From Hypoxylon rubiginosum (taxonomy: Eukaryota > Ascomycota > Sordariomycetes > Xylariales > Hypoxylaceae), in NCBI GenBank assembly GCA_902806565.1, contig CADCXA010000055.1:1798001-1862000 (forward strand): a stretch of DNA of 64,000 nucleotides, read 5' to 3'. Positions 1 through 9,654 of the stretch are shown in pieces. The notes beneath the pieces are model-generated. The model worked only from the letters and a program-made list of their open reading frames with translations, ran no database searches and was not told the origin of the DNA. Each line of letters starts with the position of its first letter. The stretch's first letter is position 1. A program made the position numbers and the translations under genes.

Positions 1-131
1 GAGGTAATGCCTCTATCCTTTCAATCTATTGTGAAGAGCTGTCTGTTTGGCTTCTTTCTCATTCGCAGTGTAAATATGTCATGTCATAAGAAAAGCTGTT
101 CAATCTGACTTCGAACTCACTCAATATCATC

Positions 132-1717
132 ATGCCTCCGGAGCCGGTTGCTTTCAATGCCTTCGAATTGCCTACGATTCCCTCGTCCATGGACCCCATC
201 TCAACTAGTTCGCCAATTACACGAGGATTGACTAGCGCAAGAGTTACTGCCGTCCTGCAGCAGCGTGCTAAGTCATTAAATGTCGACGATAGGTACTTCC
301 CAGCGCTAGACGTGGTTCAAGATGGAGAGGAAACGAGAGGCAGGATGGCCTCTCCGGCTCGTGCGAATGTAAAGCGAAGAAGATCCATGACTTCTGCTTC
401 TGGGGATGCTTCAAATAGTCGAGCACCGAGGTAAGCAATTAACCTTGATCAACCTTGGAATTCCTCGATTTCCTTTTTACTACCTCAATGGCCTGTACGA
501 TATCAGTCCTGACCTAGTGTAGCCAATTCGGCGACCGCTCCAATTCTCGCAATAGACCAGAAAGTCCAACAGCTTCCGTGCACACACGTAACTCCAAGTC
601 TCGCAACAGCGCCACGTCAAGGACTTCGTCTAAAGGGACCGACTCGCCGAGACGAAGAAAACGGCTAGGTAGTCATTCCGTAAGACGAGTGATACCATAT
701 CCCGATGCTGTTAGATCGCGAAAACGTTCGAGGGTAGACGGGGCCGAGAACCAAGCCAATCCACTACTTGCACAGCTTCCTCTATCCGGCGATGTTGAAA
801 CTCACAACAGCGACGGAGAGGTAATCTACGAGAAGAAAGGCGCATTCCGGCTTAAAAGGAACAAGGCAAATCTTGAATTCCGTTTCCCTAAGTCTTTGAG
901 TCAACCGGAACCGCTATGGCGAGCAGGAGATGGGTTTTCTAGTGACGAGGCCAAGCCAAACTTCATGTTTTCCATGACCGGCACACACAAGCAGAAGAAG
1001 CCCCGACTACTTCTAGGTATAGGCAAACTCCAATTGGAATCTGAGAAGATAGCCAAAGAAGACGCTTCTGGTCGTCATCTCAAACGTTCAAAAGCTCAGC
1101 ATCTAACTGAGTACGACATGGAACGTCGCCGCAGCGTGGCGAAAGATATTTGGCCTACTGTTGAGAACTTCGCCGAGGAGTTAGTAGTACGAACGCGAAA
1201 CCCGACTGTACCGGATAATGAGATAATCATCCCTTCAACCATACCTCCCAAGCCCACACCAGTCCCTCGACCCAGGGAGCTGTTGAAATATGTACCGCCG
1301 TCGTCACGAAAGAGAAAACATTCAGAGTTTGAAAACTTTGGAAGACGTCTCCAAGCCCACGTGTCGGCGTCTGCTGGTAATTTAGAACCTCGAGGCGCGC
1401 ACTTCAATGAGCTTGAGATCGAGAACGACGAAGAATACGAAGATGAAGAAAACGAAGATGAAGAAAGGGAGGGGGAATATGCGATAGAGGAAGACGAATC
1501 TATGCCTGTAACGAGGCATGGTGGAGGTGACGTCGAGGACGAAGAATACAGTAGCTATGACGGAAGCGATTCCGACACTTCTCATGATCGAGGACCTAGC
1601 CCTGTAGACTCGACCGCTTCTGGCCTAGAAGACGCGAGTTCCGAAGAGGCAGAGTCGTATCTGAACGATATGCCGATGGCCGAGTATGTTACGCAGCAAG
1701 CTCTCCGCTTCAGTTAG
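132..1717 (+). CDS. Unrecognised nuclear-type protein, two exons
   Basis: I do not recognise this protein. Exon 1 is 132-430 and exon 2 is 556-1717; the 125-nt intron has GTAAGC at its donor and AATAG at its acceptor, and the join stays in frame to give about 486 residues. The N-terminal third is rich in Ser, Arg and Lys, with short basic runs such as KRRRS and RRRKR that look like nuclear localisation signals. The C-terminal 100 residues form a highly acidic, probably disordered tail of alternating Glu, Asp and Asn. A middle segment (roughly residues 180-330) is less biased and may carry a conserved motif, but I see no catalytic signature. A nuclear or chromatin role is inferred from composition only. 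The gene converges on BUB3. Confidence 0.75.
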
Positions 1718-2298
1718 GCCTAGTTCGAATAACCCTTCAGTCATTTATATGTCAAGTCGAAACTTTTGGTGGCCTTATAAGTTTGCTGGGTGAAGATTAG
1801 CTCTCACGGGTTATCATCAGTGCTATGTATGATAAACGGGCTGATGAATAGTTGCAATATTAGAAGTTTAAAATGATTGAGATTTCAAGAAATATCGGTG
1901 GAAAAAGACATACCAAATGATGGAGCTTGTTGATGAGCATTTCGAAGCTGGAGGTATGCCTCACCATCAGCGTCGCTCCTCCATCACGATGCTCATATAT
2001 CACTCAGTTACCAGGCACACTAAGCGATACAAAACAAACAGGGTAAGAAGGTGTAGCTGTAGAATTCATATCCCCCTCCCGTAAACGCCAGCCAGCTCCG
2101 GGCCCTAGGTATAACCTTCCCTGGAGAAAGAACTCGAATATGATATACAGAACCAAGCAACAATGTCAACGACGACAACAACAACATTGCTCTATACCTA
2201 CTTTCTCTTTAAATCTCCTTTTTCTCCCCCCTTTTCCACTTCTGATATCCGAGATCCTCCTCCTTTTTTACCTTCCCTTCTCCTTCTCCCCCCTTTTT
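1718..2298. other. Convergent intergenic region
   Basis: Lies between the ends of the orphan gene and BUB3. The part next to BUB3 (about 2190-2310) is a pyrimidine-rich stretch on the + strand, so purine-rich in the BUB3 transcript. I see no gene in it. Confidence 0.6.
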
Positions 2299-3644
2299 CT
2301 ACTTCCCCTTGCCCTTGGGCAGCGCCTCGTTCTCGCCGAGCTCGCGGACGAAGATCCTGGCGCGCCCCTCGCCGGCGTAGTCGCGCATGCCCGTCTCGAA
2401 GCCGGGGCACACGCCGACGGCGAGGTAGCGGCCGTCGGCGCTGAAGGCGAGGGCGGCGACGCTGTCGGCGAACTTCTGATACACTTTCATGCGGCGCTTG
2501 GCCTCGGCGTCCCAGAGGGCCACGGTCGCGTCCCCGCCGCCGGACGCGAACGTGCTGCCGTGTACCGGGTGGAAGGCTAGCGCGTTGACCGGGTACACTA
2601 CGTCTGCTACGGCGCCGCTGCCGCCGTCGGTGGTGGCGGGTTGGGGTTGCCGGTGGCACTTGAAGGCGTACTTGCGCGCCTGCGACTCGGCCGAGGCGTC
2701 GAACCACTCGACGGCGACGCGGCCCTCGATGCTCGACGTCGCGTACCCGGCGTCGGACGGCATGGCGGCGACGGCGCGGGTGAGGAACTTGAGGGACGAC
2801 TCGCGCTGCTGCCAGGGCTGCGGGGGTTCCTGCGACGACGAATTGAGTGCCGCTGATAGGGCGGCTAGGTCGTAGATGTGCACGAGGCGCGAGGTCATGG
2901 CCACGATCACCTTGGACGGGCTCGCGGCCATCGCGTGCGGCTTGCCGGGGAGCGGGACGGCGAGGGGCGCGAGGGACGGGTTCAGGGGCGAGTGCACGTG
3001 CAGCGTGCTGTCCCACGACGCGGAGATGAGGAGGGCTGCGGGTTTGGGGGAAGACGGGGCGGGTTAGCGATTGTTTGATCTGTCTGTCTGTTTGTCCGTC
3101 TGCGAGATTCATTCCCTTCTCGCTTCCTTCGCTTCCTATCCTCGAAAGAAAAAGAAAAAAAAAACTTACAGTGTTCGCGGCTATACACGACGCGCCGCAC
3201 GGGCGCGGCGTGCTTGCTCAGGGTGGCCTGCTCGCCGGTCGCCAGGTCGACGCGGCGGACCTGCCAGTCCATGCCGGCGGTGAAGGCCTCGCCGCCGTCG
3301 GCGCCGAAGCAGACGTCCATGACGGGGGCGCGGTGCGCGAAGGTCCGGACCAGGGTGCCGTGGACGCCATCGTCGCCGTCGCCATTGTGTAGCGTGTCGT
3401 ACAGGTAGACGTTCTTGTCCCAGGAGGCGGCGAGGAGGCGCGAGGGCGAGTCGGGCGCGAAGGCTAGGGCCGAGATGGCGTCGTTGGGCGGTTGCGCGAG
3501 CTCGAATTGGGTTACTGGTGTCGGTTGGTTGTTTGGTTAGCGTTGATCCGTCCAATTGAACACTTCTTAAGGACTGCTGGTATCATATTGTTCCCCTTAT
3601 TTACACCTTATTAAGAAGATGATTAACATACCTGGTGGCGCCAT
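2299..3644 (-). CDS. BUB3: Mitotic spindle checkpoint protein Bub3 (WD40 repeat)
   Basis: Bub3 is a seven-bladed WD40 propeller that brings Bub1 and Mad3/BubR1 to kinetochores in the spindle assembly checkpoint. Three exons on the minus strand (3644-3632, 3514-3170, 3035-2299) join in frame to 364 residues, the normal family length. Recognisable Bub3 features include the segment SSIEGRVAVEWFD, the KYAFKCHR motif, VYPVNALAFHPVHGSTFASG and a typical blade end VALWDAEAKRRMKVYQ. The first coding exon is only 13 nt (ATG plus three codons and a base), so the start depends on intron removal; translation from exon 2 or 3 would lose the first blades. The exons are strongly GC-rich at third positions, which produces long spurious Arg/Ala/Gly reading frames on both strands. 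Divergently transcribed from GPN2. Confidence 0.93.
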
Positions 3645-4087
3645 GGTGTCCTTAGGAATTGACTGAGTAACTGGTAGAAGTTGATAGGTATCAAGAAGAA
3701 TGATGCTATCTCCAATCCAGCCGACCACAGCAAAAGTAAATATCAATACAGGGGCCTAGGCATAGCTTAGGCATAGCACCGATAAGATAAACAATAGCTC
3801 CTGTTCTGCCGGTCTCCACCGCCTTAATTTTCCCCGAAGCTTGTGGATAGCTGCATGCGGGATGGAGGGGCAATTTGCTAGCTTTCCGCTTTATCAACTT
3901 TATCAATCATAACTGAGAGCAACCTCAGATATATTCACCATTCACCATTCGCAATTGCGCCGATCGCATTTTCGCTGTCCTCAAACATTTGAGTCTCTAG
4001 CTTCTCTTTCAAAAATCACCTCTTGACTAATATTCTTGCTTCCGAACCACAAGTTTATTGTTTCCTTTTGTATATACACAGCACAAG
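3645..4087. promoter_or_regulatory. Shared divergent promoter region BUB3/GPN2
   Basis: The 443 bp between two divergent start codons must hold both 5' leaders and promoters. It contains a CATTCACCATTCGCAATT stretch and pyrimidine-rich tracts just upstream of GPN2. I cannot place a TATA box with confidence. Confidence 0.5.
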
Positions 4088-5274
4088 ATGTCGTTCGCGC
4101 AGCTTGTCCTGGGCAGCCCGGGTGCTGGGAAGAGTACCTATTGCGATGGTAGTAAGTTACTTTTCACATATTCTCACGGCCCTTCCTGATATATATTAAT
4201 TCGGACCTAATCTTTTTATTTACAGTGCACCAGTTCATGAGCGCGATAGGCCGCGAATGCTCCGTCGTGAATCTCGACCCCGCCAACGACAAGACCAACT
4301 ATCCTTGCGCCCTAGACATCCGCGAGCTCATTACTCTAGAAGAGATCATGAGCGATGATCAACTCGGCCCGAATGGTGGTGTACTGTATGCGTTCGAGGA
4401 GTTGGAGAACAACATGGAATGGCTAGAGAAGGGGCTGAAGGAGCTGGGAGACTCGTATATCCTCTTCGATTGCCCCGGCCAGGTTGAGCTCTACACACAC
4501 CACAACTCGCTAAGAAACATATTCTTCAAGCTACAGAAGCTTGGCTACCGGGTACGTATGGACACTGATGGTATCTTTGGAGACTTAGTTGCTGATAGGA
4601 TATAGCTTGTGGCCGTCCACCTCTCCGACAGCTTTTGCCTTACACAACCGTCTCTATACGTCTCCAACCTAATACTGACCCTCCGCGCCATGCTTCAAAT
4701 GGATCTCCCACACATTAACGTCCTCACCAAGATCGACAAGATTGCTTCGTATGACCCGCTGCCTTTCAACCTTGATTTTTATACCGAGGTACAAGACTTG
4801 TCGTATTTACTATCTGACGTGGGGGAAGAGTCGTCGATAATGCGCAGCGATAAGTTTCGTCGGCTTAATGAAGCGATCGCAAATCTTGTCGAGAGCTTTG
4901 CACTGGTACGTTTCGAAGTCTTGGCCGTCGAAAACAAGAAGAGCATGATGCATATACTGCGGGTGATAGACCGGGCTGGCGGCTATATATTTGGTGGCGC
5001 GGAGGGAGCCAACGATACGGTATGGCAGGTGGCTATGCGCAACGAGGGCTCGATGATGGAGGTGGGGGATATCCAGGAGCGCTGGGTTGACGCAAAGGAG
5101 GCGTACGATGCCGCAGAGCAGAAGGAAGAAGAGGAGCAGCGGAAGGTGATGCAGGGCGGTGATACCGGAGCAACAACGCCAGACCTCATCCCGGATGACG
5201 ATGACGACGAATTCGATGGGATGCCACCCCCTAGGGGAGATAGTGGAGTTAAGGTAGTCAGAAAAAGGACGTGA
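4088..5274 (+). CDS. GPN2: GPN-loop GTPase 2 (Gpn2)
   Basis: GPN-loop GTPases help assemble and import RNA polymerases II and III. Exons 4088-4151, 4226-4551 and 4606-5274 join in frame to 352 residues. Visible motifs, in order: P-loop GSPGAGKST near the N-terminus; the family-defining Gly-Pro-Asn insertion in LGPNGGVLY; the G3-like DCPGQVELYT; and the G4-like NVLTKIDKI. The C-terminus is acidic and low complexity (a DDDDDE run). The first exon carries the P-loop and is split from the rest by a 74-nt intron. Yeast and human orthologues are of similar size. The stop codon lies only 7 nt from the stop of the convergent POP5 gene, so the two transcripts must overlap at their 3' ends. Confidence 0.95.
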
Positions 5275-5281
5275 TACCCCC

Positions 5282-5909
5282 TCAACCATCGCTTACTTCT
5301 CCCATCTCAATATCGCTATTGTCATCCCCAACGCTTAGTGGATCTGCCATTGTACCTTTTCGTTGCGGTCGTCCAGGTTTCCCGAATATGTTGCTCAGAG
5401 AGTCGCCAGTATTTTCTTTGCCTTCGTTCTCGGCCGCGAAAATGAGGTCTCGAGCTCGGCGAATGGCTTCTTCCTCGGCTTTCCGCATGGTGCCGCTAAC
5501 GTGGACTACACGAAATATGCATGGTTTTCCGTTCCTGATGGGAACTGAGTTCATGAAAGTGAGGGCGGCCCATACTATTCGATACGACGATCGTGTGGTT
5601 CGTAGGATAAAGGTCGAGGTAGCGGGAGAGAAGTACTTGACTGGTAGGGGTGACTGTGAGCATTATAAGCCATAATAGGTTTCGCATAGCTAACTCACCT
5701 GACAGGTTACCTCCTTCGATGGCCCCCGAGCCGTAGTCTCCAAACAGGCTAGCTACTTCAGCACGTAGACCTCTGAGGAGAGCTGCGGAGTTGAGTTGAT
5801 CGGTGGTGGGTTGGTTAAGGACCACCACGTCGGGGATGCCAGGGCGGCTACCAAGCTCGTTGGGGTAGAGGATCTTGACTAAGAGGTAGCGCTCTTTGAT
5901 TCGGACCAT
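5282..5909 (-). CDS. POP5: RNase P/MRP protein subunit Pop5
   Basis: Pop5 is a protein subunit shared by RNase P (tRNA 5' processing) and RNase MRP (rRNA processing). Two exons (5909-5699 and 5640-5282) join across a 58-nt intron with GTGAGT donor to give 189 residues. Family hallmarks are the start MVRIKERYLLVKILYP, the strand FSPATSTFILRTTRSSYRMVWAALTF and the region GKPCIFRVVHVSGTMRKAEE. The family N-terminus normally begins MVR(I/L)K, which supports the chosen ATG. The C-terminal tail after about residue 150 is a low-complexity extension ending in acidic residues. Convergent with GPN2, 7 nt apart. Confidence 0.93.
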
Positions 5910-6554
5910 TATGATGGGTGTCAAAGCCACCTGCTTCCGAACTATTTGGAATTGGTCCGGTATGTAGGAAAATGAAGTTGTTCGTTACAAGTGAAAGACT
6001 AGGAATTATGACGAACGCGTGTTTGACGTTGGAAATTTCGAGCTTTATCTTATCGAAGCCATTGTGGGGTGCCCCTGTCAGTTCAGCAGCAAACCATGTC
6101 ACAGTGCACGTCCGGGTTTTAACAACTTGGGAATACTGTATGACATAACACAGATCTTAAGCTTAGATTTGTATCTCAGGTACTTGAGATGTTTGTGAGA
6201 GTTGTAAAGAACATAATATTATCATTATCCTTTACTAAGCCCTCGATGATTAATATTTAATATTCCGTTACTCTTTTCCTCATCCTTGTTTTCATTTTGT
6301 CTAATAGTACATAATTAGCAAACGAGAAATTGTTTGTAAAGTCAAAGATGTTGTATTTGTATTCAGGCCCCGCACTCGGACTCATATCTCGACCCGCTCA
6401 GCTTTCACTTACATGACTTCACCTTCACCTTCACATATATCTAATCTCATGTCGCTTTGCTGACTATATAATTCATTTCTATGTATACAAATTTTCTATT
6501 TTTTTACCCTCGGCAGGACTTATACTTGAATTTCTCAGCTTCACGCAATTCACC
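5910..6554. promoter_or_regulatory. Divergent region POP5/cnxE
   Basis: A 645-bp divergent spacer. The middle (about 6190-6330) is AT-rich. The cnxE-proximal part has CACTTACATGACTTCACC followed by more CTTCACC units, a pyrimidine-rich tract typical of a fungal core promoter. No gene seen. Confidence 0.5.
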
Positions 6555-8603
6555 ATGTCCAATACGGCTTTGAGAGTCGCGCTACTTATTGTGTCTACGA
6601 CAGCAGCTAGGGACCCGTCCACGGATGCCTCCGAAGGCGTTTTAAGCGATGTACTTGAGAACGAGGGTGGCGGAAAATGGGAACTCGTCGACACCAAGAT
6701 CGTTCCTGATGTTGTCACCCAGATTCAGGGACAGATTATGCTATGGACCGACATTGCAGCGGATACCATCAACCTCATCCTGACTACTGGCGGCACAGGT
6801 TTTGCGGTAGCTGATAACACACCGGAAGCTATCTCGGCGCTGCTTCATAAGCCCGCCCCAGGTATTGTGCACGGCATGTTAGCGGCCTCGTTGAGTGTCA
6901 CCCCGTTCGCCATGATGTCCCGTCCAGTCGCTGGCGTCAGAAACAAATCCATAATAGTCACGCTCCCTGGTTCCCCGAAAGGAGCCCGCGAGAACTTGCA
7001 GGCAATACTGAAGACATTGCCACATGCCTGTCTACAGGCTGCCGGTATGGATTCAAGAACGTTACATGCTGGCGGGGTAAAGAAGCTCGAGGCAGAAGCT
7101 GGCATAAGGCCGGGTGGAAGTGGAAGCAACGTACCCGCCCACGATCATCACCATCAACATGATCATGATCACAACCATGGCCATAGCCACGGTCACGGTC
7201 ACGGTCATGGCCATGGTAGCCTGGTTAGACACACAGCGCCCAGTTCCAATCCCATGTCCAATGATCCGAGCCTAGGCCCTAGCCGGAGGAATAGAGAATC
7301 GCCATTCCCAATGCTCTCCGTTGATGACGCTCTAGCTAAGATCAAGGAACAAACGCCATCACCAGAAATTACCACCTCTAAAGTCGACGGGTCGTTGCCT
7401 GGCCACGTACTGGCCGAGGATGTACGAGCGAGGGAAAACGTGCCAGCCTTCAGGGCCAGTATCGTTGATGGCTACGCAGTTGTAGTGCCTAAGGATGGCA
7501 ATATGAAAGGTGTCTTCCCCGTGGTTTCTGTCTCTCACGCCTCGCCAGGTGGAGTAGAGCCCCTGAAGGAAGGCGAAATCACCAGGATCACGACCGGAGC
7601 GCCGTTGCCCCCGGGAGCTACCTCCGTCATCATGGTCGAAGATACCATTCTGAAAACTATGACGGACGACGGCAAGGAAGAAAAAGAGGTGGAGATTCTT
7701 GCGGATAATGTTCGTGAGGGAGAAAATATCCGCGAGGTTGGCAGCGATATTAAAGCGGGGTCAACCATCCTCAGTAAGGGGGAGCAGATCTCGGCGGTCG
7801 GTGGAGAAATCGGTCTGCTTGCCGCAGTCGGCGTTGCGCAAGTCAAGACGTACCGAAAACCCGTCATAGGCGTACTATCTACGGGAGACGAGATTGTCGA
7901 GCACGACCGGCCGGGCGACCTTCGACTAGGCGAAGTACGCGATACCAACCGCATCACGCTGATGTCCGCGGCGACGGAGTGCGGGTACGAAGTCGTGGAC
8001 CTGGGCATCGCGGCCGACCGGCCGGGGACCCTGGAGGAGACGCTCCGCGACGCGCTGCGGCGCGTCGACTTCGTCGTCACGACGGGCGGCGTCTCGATGG
8101 GCGAGCTAGACCTCCTGAAGCCGACCGTCGAGCGGTCGCTCGGCGGCACCATCCACTTCGGCCGCGTCGCCATGAAGCCCGGCAAGCCGACGACGTTCGC
8201 GACCGTGCCCGTCAAGGGCAACGGCGGCGGCGCGCGCGTTACTAAGGTCGTCTTCTCGCTGCCGGGAAACCCCGCGTCGGCGATCGTCACCTTCCACCTG
8301 TTCGTCCTGCCGGCCCTGCACCAGATGTCCGGCGTCGTGCCGGCCGGTCTGACGAAGGTCCCCGTCACGCTCGCCCACGACTTCGCGCTTGATAAATCGC
8401 GGCCCGAGTACCACCGCGCCGTCGTCTCGGCCGACAAGCACGGCGGCCTGGTGGCGGCTAGCACGGGCAAGCAGCGGAGTTCTATGGTGGGCAGCCTCAG
8501 GGGCGCGAATTGTCTCTTGTGTCTGCCTAGCGGGAAGGAGCCGCTAAGGAAGGGGGCGAAGGTCGAAGCTCTCCTGATGGGCGGGATTAGGAGTGGGCTG
8601 TAG
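6555..8603 (+). CDS. cnxE: Molybdenum cofactor synthesis protein, gephyrin type (MogA-MoeA fusion)
   Basis: Catalyses the last steps of molybdenum cofactor synthesis: adenylylation of molybdopterin (G domain, MogA-like) and molybdate insertion (E domain, MoeA-like), supplying nitrate reductase, xanthine dehydrogenase and sulfite oxidase. One 682-residue intronless reading frame. Residues 1-190 are the MogA domain, with LTTGGTGF and TLPGSPKGARENL. Residues about 195-225 are a linker extremely rich in His, Asp and Gly. From about residue 255 the MoeA domain follows, with VLSTGDEIVEHD, VVTTGGVSMGELD, MKPGKPTTF and SLPGNPASAIV. The domain order (MogA first) is that of animal gephyrin and fungal CnxE, and opposite to plant Cnx1. 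The second half has a marked excess of G/C third positions compared with the first half. Confidence 0.95.
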   Translation: MSNTALRVALLIVSTTAARDPSTDASEGVLSDVLENEGGGKWELVDTKIVPDVVTQIQGQIMLWTDIAADTINLILTTGGTGFAVADNTPEAISALLHKPAPGIVHGMLAASLSVTPFAMMSRPVAGVRNKSIIVTLPGSPKGARENLQAILKTLPHACLQAAGMDSRTLHAGGVKKLEAEAGIRPGGSGSNVPAHDHHHQHDHDHNHGHSHGHGHGHGHGSLVRHTAPSSNPMSNDPSLGPSRRNRESPFPMLSVDDALAKIKEQTPSPEITTSKVDGSLPGHVLAEDVRARENVPAFRASIVDGYAVVVPKDGNMKGVFPVVSVSHASPGGVEPLKEGEITRITTGAPLPPGATSVIMVEDTILKTMTDDGKEEKEVEILADNVREGENIREVGSDIKAGSTILSKGEQISAVGGEIGLLAAVGVAQVKTYRKPVIGVLSTGDEIVEHDRPGDLRLGEVRDTNRITLMSAATECGYEVVDLGIAADRPGTLEETLRDALRRVDFVVTTGGVSMGELDLLKPTVERSLGGTIHFGRVAMKPGKPTTFATVPVKGNGGGARVTKVVFSLPGNPASAIVTFHLFVLPALHQMSGVVPAGLTKVPVTLAHDFALDKSRPEYHRAVVSADKHGGLVAASTGKQRSSMVGSLRGANCLLCLPSGKEPLRKGAKVEALLMGGIRSGL

Positions 8604-9097
8604 GCATGTTGTCCTCTGGTCTCTACGCTCTGGTTACGACATGATGAAAAAGGGCCTTGCGGGTTGGCATAGATAAAGCAGCTATTTAGGATATTGTATG
8701 TATGCCTCAGCTCTTACATGAATACTATAAGCATCTAACGATTCACTTGTTTTTACTATGTAGTTCTTTGTGTACATACCCTGGTGTGAGACCTATCATG
8801 TTGTTCGGTTCTCATATGGCAAGCTAATGGTATACCGAATCACTTGACCCGTCCCCAACCCAACCCTTCTACACTGTGATGTGCAAACATGGCTCAAAGG
8901 GTGTTGCCCCTTACTAACAGCCCCCAAGGTAGGAACAGGACCGGGACTAAGTGGGTCCTCGCTAAATTAGGGCAGCCCCGGACTTCTTCCGTTTTCTACC
9001 CACCCGAAGCGTTATAGGGGGACATACGGCGATCAAATTTTCATCAAGCAACCGTGCCGTCAAAACACAGTATCTGGCATTGGAAAAGTCCCATAAC
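8604..9097. other. Intergenic, cnxE 3' side to tRNA
   Basis: About 490 bp holding the cnxE 3' UTR and the 5' flank of the tRNA gene. No reading frame or repeat of note. Confidence 0.6.
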
Positions 9098-9206
9098 GGG
9101 CTCGTGGTTTAGTGGTATAATACTCCCTTAGCACCGAGATGGCTGTTCAGAGCAACATCCGTGTGAGCTTTGGGAGTGGTCCGGGGTTCGATTCCCCGCG
9201 AGTCCA
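9098..9206 (+). tRNA. tRNA-Ala (anticodon AGC) with a 37-nt intron
   Basis: A cloverleaf can be drawn by hand. Acceptor GGGCTCG (9098-9104) pairs with CGAGTCC (9199-9205), with discriminator A at 9206. Anticodon stem CTCCC (9123-9127) pairs with GGGAG (9172-9176). T arm CGGGG-TTCGATT-CCCCG is at 9182-9198. Placing the intron after position 37 (9134-9170, 37 nt) gives loop TTAGCAT with anticodon AGC. The acceptor stem contains a G3:U70 pair, the main identity element of tRNA-Ala, which agrees with the anticodon. The mature length is 72 nt before CCA addition. Confidence 0.9.
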
Positions 9207-9654
9207 TCGCGTCGAGAGGTTAGATTCCTCTTATACCTTCCTTTTTTTTTATTGTTCTTGCACCTTATTTTTGGCAGGCTGTTATGTACCTTATTCTCAA
9301 GCTTTGGATTTCGTTCCATAGGAGTTTGATTTGATTAGCGTCTATCTGATGAATCTACCCAAAATAATAAATCTCCTATTGCGCTTCAACACTCATTCGG
9401 TGCCGCATATATCCGTTCTATCGGTTCGTGAGAAATCATAACATCATTCCTTCGTTTATGGCAATTCCATAACCTTCTATACCAATACCTAGCGCCTCAT
9501 TATGATAAGCATAGAGTAAACAATCTGTAGTATTTCGAATCCAACAAGCCTAGATCTTGGTTTCGAGGTTGTTGAAAATAATCCCGGACCTATTCGTAGT
9601 CGTATATAATATGTAGATATCTTGAGTTCCTGTGTGGATGGTGTCTGGCATGAA
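9207..9654. other. Intergenic, tRNA to transporter 3' end
   Basis: Contains a T-rich run at about 9240-9250 immediately downstream of the tRNA, a plausible RNA polymerase III terminator. Otherwise I see nothing. Confidence 0.55.

Noticed and set aside
2198..3112. A 304-codon minus-strand frame, and several + strand frames, across the BUB3 exons
   Set aside because: Arg- and Pro-rich shadow translations caused by very GC-rich third positions in BUB3; the BUB3 frame explains the sequence fully.
7535..8470. A 311-codon minus-strand frame opposite cnxE
   Set aside because: Ser/Arg/Thr-rich shadow of the cnxE coding frame, with no recognisable domain.
9098..9206. tRNA-Pro or tRNA-Gly as the identity of this tRNA
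   Set aside because: The D arm looks similar, but the intron-free loop reads AGC and the acceptor stem has the G3:U70 pair of tRNA-Ala.
9139..9321. A 60-codon frame overlapping the tRNA gene
   Set aside because: Overlaps the tRNA intron and T arm and shows no protein features.
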